From contig NZ_PGUZ01000049.1 in assembly GCF_002860165.1 (NCBI RefSeq), positions 1 through 47,717 on the forward strand: 47,717 bases of DNA, given 5' to 3'. Shown here in pieces: positions 34,401-40,704 of this stretch. How positions within the stretch are numbered: the stretch's first letter is position 1; every line of letters starts with the position of its first letter. This stretch comes from Bacillus sp. V3-13 (lineage in GTDB: Bacteria; Bacillota; Bacilli; Bacillales; Cytobacillaceae). The notes beneath the pieces are model-generated. The model was given only the letters and a program-made list of their open reading frames with translations, ran no database searches and was not told the DNA's origin. A program made the position numbers and the translations under genes.

Positions 34401-35179
34401 TACGTCTTGCCATGAAATCGCAAGGGCAAACGCTGTATTACCACTACAACCCGCACGGCGATGTCATTGCGATCACCGACCAAGGCGGCCAAACGTTAGC
34501 CCAATATGCATATGATGCATGGGGCAATATCCTGCAGCAAACCGAGCAGGGACTGACAGTCGATAATCCATTCAAATATGCCGGATATATGTATGATGAA
34601 GAAATAAGTATGTATTACCTTATGGCACGGTATTATCATCCTAAGCATGGTGTCTTTATCTCAGTAGATCCAGATCCGGGGGATGAGGATGATCCGATTA
34701 CGCAGAATGGGTATGCATATACGAATAACAATCCGGTAATGATGAATGATCCTGATGGGCACGTGGCTTGGTGGGTAGCAGGTGCTTTAGGTGGGGCCGC
34801 TTGGGATGTTGGTTCATATTTATGGAAAAATCGTAATAAGGGGTATACATGGAAGGGTGTAGGCAAATCAGCTTTAAGAGGAGCAGTAACAGGAGTAGCG
34901 TTAGGCGGAGTTGGAAAGATTGGTGCAACTGTATTTAGTAAAGCTGGGTATAAACTAGTTGGATACTCAAAAAATAATGGAAGGATTTTTGCTCTTGTTA
35001 ACAAAAATATGAAACCAAATAAGTCGAGAGATTCACGATTATTTGCTCTCGATTATCATAAAATAAGAGAGAATAAACTACGGACAACTAAAAAAATATT
35101 ACATGTACATTGGAAATATCAAAAGAATAAACATTACTTTGTATATCCGCCTAGAAAAAAAACAAAATGGACTAATTAA
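28496..35179 (+). CDS. Secreted WapA/Rhs-type YD-repeat protein with a C-terminal toxin-like tip
   Basis: A 2,227-residue secreted giant. Visible parts: Sec signal peptide (about residues 1-37); Lys-rich N-domain (to about 325); DNRLRE/CBM-like domain as in WapA (about 331-502); two similar 130-residue fibronectin-III-like repeats, each with GYxxVxWDPxPGATGY (about 502-775); the domain opening the Rhs shell with GPGISITRTYNS (about 787-860); YD repeats (about 912-1165); two carbohydrate-binding-like jelly-roll modules inserted in the barrel (about 1172-1342 and 1349-1502); more YD repeats (about 1507-2022); and the Rhs core MYDEEISMYYLMARYYHPKHGVF leading to NNPVMMNDPDGH (about 2078-2089). 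The last 138 residues are a Gly/Ala-rich linker and a basic tip with LDYHK and HVHWKY. I cannot assign the tip to a named toxin family. ATG at 28496 follows GGAGGG. Rhs/WapA proteins deliver toxic tips to neighbouring cells in contact-dependent competition. Confidence 0.92.
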   Translation: MGKRRFARQRKVICWLAIIILLFGIVPPKGKDVVQAAQTSSAGQAKQDDETIKAPPFVPPANSEQPPVISNNLPSPPIKPKKKASKPVEIVEERTETEKIFKNGDGTFTKKIYMEPVHVQENKKWEEISSELMETTSKTLITKKTKLKSNFKKDIKNGEAYATFEAKGHSIEFALKQAKGDKGQIEASKAKAAYKENTIKYKDIFPGIDLRSTTFNKTVKEDIVLHQFTGQHQFVFELKTDLQPSMKDDGAITFQDASEQVVFVLPKPYMSDSNINPESAEAVTSQDVTFALDQKGNNVYELTLTADPNWLQAPERVYPVYIDPSLTIDYFDDAFVASRYPTTNYSGGNLWNPGLNAYVLKVGYYDGTTGTNEAFIKQEISGLQNTYASIYSAKFYAYAVHHYYVNSPNGVWLDQVTSNWYPASLNWNNRPGSFNVTSTNVGRGQWAVFNVTGPVQSWANGSTSNYGFKLHTAGNGQAYWKKFIASENGTNAPYLEINYSYPTPAKPRVNAYSNGTGSNSGYLDVSWDPMPGATGYEVLIFNGYDYVYIPVGNVTNWSTKGKNIWPTPSQVASGEFNLHLDGRGAELALDPSPVYRNAFLAGSPYGDYSSAHGYWIRIMANYPYADSPISAENIPYIPLEQVNRPVGSAYTNVTGNSGYVTVKWDPVPGATGYKIWIYNGRDYEPFDVGNVTTWTTQNQNIWPTDTEIAQGRYLLHHDKGGTELSLDPSPVYRNSGGVYGSWTNYWFRVTAYSTTGYPESSISQEFTPRFTTTSLLGIQDYWTNIPVIGGSVTAFNGNFVMDETDFQLEGRGPGISITRTYNSQDSGNGLFGNGWYSSIEERIKEEANGNILLTEEDKGTILFTKTGDNQYQPPNGVYLEIKKTSTGFEIKDKDQSVTVFSTEGKKQHEKDEYGNQVTYTYDSTGKLTTIKDASGREFLLTYTGEHVTKITGPENRTVTYEYSGDNLIASTTPRGKKYRYGYENGNLRYIYDPKHTDTEPYKTTYTYENNKLVKITDPLGKETSLTYNDGTREVTVTDPKNVMDVYGYTIAGNPLKTVVDADALKLTTTYEYQTNNLTKKTDPKDQGQRVSESYTYDAKGNVTTATDAIGTEKYEYNQNNDVTKVTDAEQKTTSLTYNGANPVSETEYQGRTSSVTGYDQFGNPNAGSDALAPAANLLRNAGFESALNSTWLISRFNENGNITLDSNERMVQMGGSSSLLMTPQPVSAEWGYVSAIQVIPVEPNKMYTLSGWIKLNNVTNANVFFNIEMLNEQGIPIANPWRDNRYAQMTGTHDWTKRQLTFTTSSETRKVRVYLEMDHSGTGIGGKAWFDNVQLEEGPVSSSYNPVANSSFEYVSNGKLENWTSVCNPPTDPLGDGFAGYSSLEMERKSTADPSCHYRQELILNQTKPQDITVTAMSKAEKVTHTTGKPNIGYSFWVHVYYANGVEADYNAVFPIGTKEWNRSAIVIPTSTHGAIRRLDIHPVFNGDNIGKVWFDDFRAIEGSILTKNEYDNGGNYVTASYDEENRKTSFSYDIYGNKNTETDPKNNTKSYEYNLDNQLTKTTLPNGTSVAYKYDDNGNTTEKLVSSGTKVQTVTYEYDADNKLTVFQDALLRKILHTYDANANRISTKMPNGSLLEWTYDAANRVTEAKRNGTVAFSYQYDANGNETKVTDSVNTITRDKAYDAGNRITSMTDRGGSIAWSYHPNSHKLKETKTTHGTYTNTTTYDYDALNQNTKVVDADKSYYFEYDEFGNVGRYQSGNDTAALFTYDKTQKITDLFIGTKNATQILSEKYTYDANGNRTSIDRKTGLHHGKTAYAYDEVNQLTKETLPDGTVNEFTYDGFSNRTSVKVTKPDSTVSTTTATFNSGNLLTSFGNEAITYDLNGNRLSDGQFTYQWNEADHLISVTQRGQTTPLAMYKYDDDGRRIEKNVNGQITRYHYDGDSINVLYETDGNGAVLRQYVYNADGVRLAMKSQGQTLYYHYNPHGDVIAITDQGGQTLAQYAYDAWGNILQQTEQGLTVDNPFKYAGYMYDEEISMYYLMARYYHPKHGVFISVDPDPGDEDDPITQNGYAYTNNNPVMMNDPDGHVAWWVAGALGGAAWDVGSYLWKNRNKGYTWKGVGKSALRGAVTGVALGGVGKIGATVFSKAGYKLVGYSKNNGRIFALVNKNMKPNKSRDSRLFALDYHKIRENKLRTTKKILHVHWKYQKNKHYFVYPPRKKTKWTN

Positions 35180-35195
35180 AATGTGGGGGAAACAA

Positions 35196-35720
35196 ATGAA
35201 TGAGTTAAGATTTAATCATAAACAATCGACCAATATGGATGATTTACCTTTAATAATTAATGATTTTTCTCAAAAAAAAGTATATGAAGTAGATTTATTG
35301 GAGAATGATGAGGAAAATATCGATTTTCTTATTACTCTAATAAGAGGCAGACTCGTAAAAGTATTAATAAGTCCTTATCATTTTTTGCAAAAAGAATTGG
35401 AAGATGAATTTAAAGCTAGAGATCTCGAATATGAAATTTTTACTCCTAGTAAAAAAAATAATTTTTTTACCATTAGTATCTCAGATCAAACAGACATCTC
35501 ATTTTTAATAAATACGTGTTACGATCTGGGGGTACAAAATTGTTCAGTTTTTTTCTTTCTCGATGATGATGTGCATATCACTTACACTAAAACATCCAGT
35601 AAATTAAAAAACTATTTCATCGGTGAAGAATGGACACCTACCATAACATTGTTGGGTAATGGAAAATGTCTCTTTATGAGATATGATGGAGCATTATTAA
35701 CTATGGTGGCTAACAACTAA
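35196..35720 (+). CDS. Putative immunity protein for the Rhs tip
   Basis: A 174-residue protein that I do not recognise, starting 17 bases after the Rhs stop behind GTGGGGGAA. The longer frame from 35103 overlaps the Rhs gene and is rejected. It has no signal peptide or membrane helix, so it is cytoplasmic; it is acidic in its middle part (LLENDEENIDF, FFFLDDDVH). DNA composition matches the Rhs tip: by hand count the 60-base block 35221-35280 has 14 G or C. A small cytoplasmic gene directly after a toxin tip is the usual place of an immunity gene in WapA/Rhs loci. The function rests on that context alone. Confidence 0.65.
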   Translation: MNELRFNHKQSTNMDDLPLIINDFSQKKVYEVDLLENDEENIDFLITLIRGRLVKVLISPYHFLQKELEDEFKARDLEYEIFTPSKKNNFFTISISDQTDISFLINTCYDLGVQNCSVFFFLDDDVHITYTKTSSKLKNYFIGEEWTPTITLLGNGKCLFMRYDGALLTMVANN

Positions 35721-35872
35721 CAAATGTATAAGGAACATATTAGCATAGTCCACGGTTTCTCATAGGATGTCTTTTCTATATGTTAATTATTTTTAAAAAA
35801 GAGTGAAGAGTTCCTTTAATAAATGCGCGTTTCTGCGACAATTTTAGCAATTTAGATAAAAAGAGCACATAA

Positions 35873-35907
35873 TGACAAATGGCCATTCTAAGTTAATGGC
35901 CATTTGT
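35873..35907. other. Perfect 14-bp inverted repeat after the immunity gene
   Basis: GACAAATGGCCATT (35873-35886) and AATGGCCATTTGTC (35894-35907) flank loop CTAAGTT. It has only TT after the stem, so it is a poor U-tract terminator on the plus strand. It lies about 150 bases after the immunity gene and 86 bases from the convergent thioesterase gene. It could be a terminator or a protein-binding dyad. Confidence 0.6.
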
Positions 35908-35992
35908 CTTAGCCGTAAACATCTTTATTAGGTCAGAATTCCCCTCGATTTGTCTCAGCTCTTAAATTGAAAGCACTGTTTAAATTAACAAA

Positions 35993-36505
35993 TCAATACT
36001 TCTCAATCTGCTCAGCAAGATAAACGCTCAATTTCCTTCGTGCTTTCCTTTGTTTCATTCGGTCTTCCGCGGAATTAAACAAGTATTTTTCTTCTTCGGT
36101 CTCAGGATATACCTGCGGCACTTGCTTTGGCTTCCCATTTTCATCTAAGGAAACAAATGTGAGAAAGCTGGTCGCTGCGACAATGGTTTCCCCGTTAATC
36201 AAGTGTTCGGCGATTACTTTTACGAAAATCTCCATGGAACTTCTGCCTGTATAAGTAACGAACGATTCCAAATGGACGGCATCTGTCGGCCGGATTGGAT
36301 GCAGGAAATCAACAGAGTCCATTGAAGCTGTTACACATTCTGACCGGCAGTGTTTAGCGGCTGAAATAGACGCGACTACATCGATCGAAGCCATCAACTT
36401 GCCTCCAAACAATGTTTGATGGTTATTCGTATCAGGCGGCATCACTCTGTTTGTCTGGAATACCCTTGATTCTGAACAAGGTTTGCTGTTCGGTGTCTTT
36501 GTCAT
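35993..36505 (-). CDS. Acyl-CoA thioesterase (hot-dog fold, YkhA-like)
   Basis: A 170-residue cytoplasmic hot-dog thioesterase that hydrolyses acyl-CoA to free acid and CoA. The conserved segment NHQTLFGGKLMASIDVVASISAAKHC carries the usual Asn/Asp active-site residues, and VDFLHPIRPTDAVHLESFV follows. It is like the single-domain YkhA group (bacterial acyl-CoA hydrolase/BACH relatives). AAAGGGGATTAG precedes the ATG. On the minus strand a TATAAT lies upstream (36550-36545) with a weak TTGGTT at 18 bases. Confidence 0.88.
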   Translation of the reverse strand: MTKTPNSKPCSESRVFQTNRVMPPDTNNHQTLFGGKLMASIDVVASISAAKHCRSECVTASMDSVDFLHPIRPTDAVHLESFVTYTGRSSMEIFVKVIAEHLINGETIVAATSFLTFVSLDENGKPKQVPQVYPETEEEKYLFNSAEDRMKQRKARRKLSVYLAEQIEKY

Positions 36506-36763
36506 AACTAATCCCCTTTTTCATTTCAACTACGTATAGATTTCATTATATAATTTCTACCGTAAACAAACCAAATTTGATTTTTGTAAAACCCCACTTA
36601 TTAACCATGCCAATAGAACTAAATCCTCCCACATCCAACACTATGTCTACCAATCTACCATCCCCAAGAAAAATGGTTGTTTTTACCTATATCTAGCAAT
36701 CTATAAACATTACTTTTGTACCTAACTACAAAAAAAAGGATGTGATACCTTTTATTTGTATCT

Positions 36764-36778
36764 AAAATTCTGAATATT
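36764..36778. promoter_or_regulatory. Candidate CodY box upstream of the S8 protease gene
   Basis: AAAATTCTGAATATT matches the CodY consensus AATTTTCWGAAAATT at 12 of 15 positions. It lies 16 bases before the protease ATG, where binding would block transcription. vpr of B. subtilis is CodY-repressed, which fits, but a 12/15 match in AT-rich DNA is weak evidence. Confidence 0.4.
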
Positions 36779-36794
36779 GAGAAGGGGGTAAAGC

Positions 36795-39700
36795 ATGAAG
36801 TTTAAGCGAATTTTACCGGTCTTATTGATTCTACTTCTCGCTTTTTCCAGTGCGGCTGCAGGGGCACAGGTGCCTGAAAAGGCAAAGAGCACAAAAGGCG
36901 AAGAAAACAAGAGAACGGTTCAGCAGATTAAGAGTGAAGAACTGGAAAAACAGTATAAGAGCACGGATATCGTCAGGGTTATCGTAGAAATGAAAACCGA
37001 GCCGACCGTTCTGTACGCGCAAAAGCAAGGGAAACGCGTAAAAGAGCTTGCGGAAGCAACGAAAAAGCAATTGAAAGCTGAAAAATTATCTGAGCATAAA
37101 AAAGTAAAAGACCGCGCAAAGCAATCGAAAGTAAAACTCGTTGAGCATGAAAGTTTTACGACGATTGTCAACGGCTTTAGTGCAGATGTCATGTACGGGG
37201 ATATTGAACTGGTGAGAGAAATGCCGGAAGTATCGGAAGTACATATCGTTCATGAGTATACACGCCCGCAAGAAAAGCCGGAAATGCTTTACAGCAAAGA
37301 GCTTGTCCAGGCTCAGGATGCCTGGAGAGACTATGGATTTAAAGGGGAAGGTATGGTTGTCGGAGTCATTGATACCGGACTTGACCCATCCCATAAAGAC
37401 ATGGTTCTTTCTGACGGTACTGAACCGGAGCTAACAAGCGACGAAGTTAATAAGTTCAAAAATGAAAATGGCCTGGTTGGAAGATATTATACTGAAAAAG
37501 TTCCATACGGCTATAACTATATGGATGAAAACCACGTCATCCAGGACATTGCTCCTGGAGCCTCAATGCATGGAATGCACGTAGGCGGTACTGTGGGTGC
37601 AAACGGTGATGAGGAAAATGGAGGGATTAAAGGAGTTGCGCCAGAAGCGCAGCTACTCGCATTAAAGGTATTCGGAAATGACCCGAATATGCAATCGACC
37701 TGGGGCGATATTTATGTAAAAGCAATCGATGACGCGATTGTTTTAGGCGCTGACGTTCTCAACATGAGCCTTGGTTCGACTGCCGGATTTGTCAGACCTG
37801 AGGACGCGGAGCAAAAAGCGATCAAGCGCGCGGTTGACAACGGAATCTTAATGTCGATTTCGGCAGGCAACTCTGCTCATTTTGGAAATGGGTTCGCGAA
37901 TCCGTTCACAGAAAATCCTGATATCGGTGTATCGGGATCACCAGGGGTTTCTTATGAGTCCTTACAGGTTGCTTCGATCGAAAATCAATTTATGGATTTG
38001 GATGCTGCCACTTATCAGTTTGGAAATGAGACTGGAAAAGCTCCTTTTCTATCAGCAGGAAGTGTCCATCCAAACGATGCAACACAAAAAACTTTTGAAC
38101 TTGCCTATGCAGGTCTTGGAACACCGCAAGAAGTGGCTGCGGCCAATGTTGCCGGAAAATATGCGCTGATTAAGCGCGGCAGCATTACATTTGTGGAAAA
38201 AGCCATCAACGCGCAAAATGGCGGGGCATTAGGGGTTATTATTTATAATAATGCTGATGGCTATGTGAGCATGGCCACAGACCCTGCGATTAAAATTCCG
38301 CAGCTGTTCATGCTGAAGAACGATGGTGATAAGCTTCAGGCTGCGATTGCCGCTGGTGAAGCTGTAACAGTTTCCTTCACTGGCGAAAAAGTAAAAGCAA
38401 CCAATCCTGCTGCAGGAAAAATGAGCGATTTTACATCATGGGGCTTAACGCCAAACCTTGATTTCAAACCGGAAATCACGGCTCCAGGCGGACAAATTTA
38501 CTCTACACTCGAAAACAACCAGTACGGAATGATGAGCGGAACGTCAATGGCTGCGCCACATGTTTCCGGCGGTGCTGCGCTGGTTCTTGAAAGAGTAGAC
38601 AATGAATTTGGCGTAACCGGATTTGACCGCGTGAATGTCGCCAAAAATCTATTGATGAATACATCACAGCCGGTGACCTATCAGGGAACTATAAATGCTG
38701 CGTTTGGCTGGGAACTGCCATACTCGCCACGCCGCCAGGGTGCCGGAATGATGCAGCTTCATTCTGCACTGCAAACTCCTGTTATTGTAACGGAAGCAAA
38801 GACGAATGAAGCGAAGGTTGCCTTGAAAGAGGTGGGCGATCAATTCGAATTCACGTTAAAAGCGCAAAACTACAGCGACAATGCCGTCGATTACAATGTT
38901 GCGGCCAATCTGCAAACGGACTTTGCCGCATACGGGGAATTGGGCTGGAGCCCGAATGTACTTGAAGCACAAAAGATTCTGGATGCCTCTGTGAAAGTAA
39001 ACGGGGCTGACAATGCGGTCATAACTGTGCCAGCAAACAAATCAGTCACTTTCAAAGTCCAGGTTGACGTCAGCGACGCAAAAGTGATTGATCCGTCAAA
39101 AACACGCAGCTGGGAAACACCGATTGCGATTGAAGAAGTATTCCCGAACGGATACTTTGTCGAAGGATACGTCACATTAACGGATCCGACAGACACAAAT
39201 GCAGAGCTAACTGTTCCTTATGTAGGCTTTAAAGGAGACTGGGACGATGCTTCCATTCTCGATGGCATGAAGTATGACGAAAAGTCTTTCTACGGAATGA
39301 GCGGAGCCGTTACTAAAAGTGGTGCAAACTATAACTACCTTGGTTATGATCCGGTTACAGACAAATTCCGTTCTGACACGATTGCCATTTCACCAAACGG
39401 TGATAATGTCCAGGAACAAATCATTCCGGTTCTTTCTTTCTTAAGAAACGCGAATGAAGTTAAATTTGCAATCGTCGATGAAAAAGGAAAAACACTAAGA
39501 ACATTGCGGACTGAGAGAAGTATTACCAAGCATTACTATGATGGCGGCCGCGGTGCCACTTATACGCTCGACCCGAACCGGGCCTGGGATGGAAAAATCA
39601 ATAACCGCCTCGCAAAAGACGGTCAGTATTTCTATGAAATCCGTTCTGTCGTCGATTTTGCAAATGCAGAATGGCAAAGCGTCAAAATTCCAGTCAAGGT

Positions 39701-40577
39701 TGACACTGCAAAGCCAAGCGTTAAAGCTGAATTAACTGATGGCAACACAGCTGTGGCGATTGAAGCAGCCGACAACCAAGGCGGAGCAGGAATCTCATAT
39801 TTGGATATCCTTGCCAGCGAAAAATCAATTTTAACAGAGCCTTTAAGCGGTGACACAACGAAGTTTGCTCTTCCTGAAAGTGTGGAGCCAGGAACTGTCT
39901 TAACGGTCGTTGCGGTTGATAACGCAGGTAACCAAAATGCAGCAGCAGTGACAGTTGCCGGGGAAAGCAGTGACAAAACCAATCCAGAGGTATATCTTGA
40001 GAATCCGGCTGCGTTAGCGATCTATAATACGAATAAAATCAACTTTACGGGCCGAATTGTTGAAGAGTCAGGCTTAAAGGAATTCACTATTGCCGGACAA
40101 CCTGTTGAAGTCACTTACAACGAAGCAAAAAAACAATACGAATTTAACACAATCCTTACATTAAAGGATGGATTCCAAACCTTTGAAGTGAAGGCAATCG
40201 ACAATGCCAACAATACGACGGTCTTCAAGCGTTCTGTCCTCGTTGATTCGACAGCACCGGGAATGGCCATCAAAGGAGTTCCATCAAACAAATTTATTAA
40301 GCATAATGCGGCCAATCCGAAGGTGGACGTAACAGTTAAGGATAATTTTGACGAAATCCGTTTCTCCTTGAATGGAAACGAAATTTTCTACCAGGAGTTT
40401 AAAGAGCCATACGAGATGCGCAGCTTCGAAAAAATATTCAAGAGTATTGAGCTTGAGCTCGTCGAAGGTCTAAACGTTTTTGAATTCGAAGCAGTCGATC
40501 TGGGCGGCAATAAAACGGTCAAAAAAGTTGAACTGTATAAGCTGAAAAAAGGCGAAAAAGCGCCAAAGCGCTGGTAA
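36795..40577 (+). CDS. Secreted subtilisin-family serine protease with PA domain (Vpr/lactocepin-like)
   Basis: A 1,260-residue extracellular protease. Signal peptide at about residues 1-24 (to AAAGAQ); I9-type propeptide region (about 55-155); S8 catalytic domain from about 170 with Asp193 (VIDTGLD), His259 (MHGMHVGGT) and Ser584 (SGTSMAAPH). A PA domain is inserted between His and Ser (about 430-530, ALIKRGSITFVEKAINAQNGG). Downstream are Fn3-like domains (about 650-810) and Ig-like domains with VDTAKPSVKAEL and DSTAPGMAIKG starts, to the end. No LPXTG anchor is seen. It is longer than B. subtilis Vpr (about 800 residues), so the closest relatives may be lactocepin-type enzymes. AGAAGGGGGTAAAGC precedes the ATG. 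It probably feeds peptides to the cell. Confidence 0.9.
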   Translation: MKFKRILPVLLILLLAFSSAAAGAQVPEKAKSTKGEENKRTVQQIKSEELEKQYKSTDIVRVIVEMKTEPTVLYAQKQGKRVKELAEATKKQLKAEKLSEHKKVKDRAKQSKVKLVEHESFTTIVNGFSADVMYGDIELVREMPEVSEVHIVHEYTRPQEKPEMLYSKELVQAQDAWRDYGFKGEGMVVGVIDTGLDPSHKDMVLSDGTEPELTSDEVNKFKNENGLVGRYYTEKVPYGYNYMDENHVIQDIAPGASMHGMHVGGTVGANGDEENGGIKGVAPEAQLLALKVFGNDPNMQSTWGDIYVKAIDDAIVLGADVLNMSLGSTAGFVRPEDAEQKAIKRAVDNGILMSISAGNSAHFGNGFANPFTENPDIGVSGSPGVSYESLQVASIENQFMDLDAATYQFGNETGKAPFLSAGSVHPNDATQKTFELAYAGLGTPQEVAAANVAGKYALIKRGSITFVEKAINAQNGGALGVIIYNNADGYVSMATDPAIKIPQLFMLKNDGDKLQAAIAAGEAVTVSFTGEKVKATNPAAGKMSDFTSWGLTPNLDFKPEITAPGGQIYSTLENNQYGMMSGTSMAAPHVSGGAALVLERVDNEFGVTGFDRVNVAKNLLMNTSQPVTYQGTINAAFGWELPYSPRRQGAGMMQLHSALQTPVIVTEAKTNEAKVALKEVGDQFEFTLKAQNYSDNAVDYNVAANLQTDFAAYGELGWSPNVLEAQKILDASVKVNGADNAVITVPANKSVTFKVQVDVSDAKVIDPSKTRSWETPIAIEEVFPNGYFVEGYVTLTDPTDTNAELTVPYVGFKGDWDDASILDGMKYDEKSFYGMSGAVTKSGANYNYLGYDPVTDKFRSDTIAISPNGDNVQEQIIPVLSFLRNANEVKFAIVDEKGKTLRTLRTERSITKHYYDGGRGATYTLDPNRAWDGKINNRLAKDGQYFYEIRSVVDFANAEWQSVKIPVKVDTAKPSVKAELTDGNTAVAIEAADNQGGAGISYLDILASEKSILTEPLSGDTTKFALPESVEPGTVLTVVAVDNAGNQNAAAVTVAGESSDKTNPEVYLENPAALAIYNTNKINFTGRIVEESGLKEFTIAGQPVEVTYNEAKKQYEFNTILTLKDGFQTFEVKAIDNANNTTVFKRSVLVDSTAPGMAIKGVPSNKFIKHNAANPKVDVTVKDNFDEIRFSLNGNEIFYQEFKEPYEMRSFEKIFKSIELELVEGLNVFEFEAVDLGGNKTVKKVELYKLKKGEKAPKRW

Positions 40578-40622
40578 AGGAAAAGAAAACCGGAACGGAA
40601 AACTAAAAAAGGGATAAACATA

Positions 40623-40664
40623 ACAAAAACGGCTGCCAGGTCACGTCTTGGCAGCCGTTTTTGT
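40623..40664. terminator. Bidirectional terminator between the protease gene and ywqA
   Basis: A perfect 16-bp inverted repeat, ACAAAAACGGCTGCCA / TGGCAGCCGTTTTTGT, with a 10-base loop. Flanking A- and T-runs let it work for both convergent genes. Confidence 0.92.
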
Positions 40665-40704
40665 GTGTGATCGCAGTCATATTCATCCTGAAAATAATCC
40701 ATCA

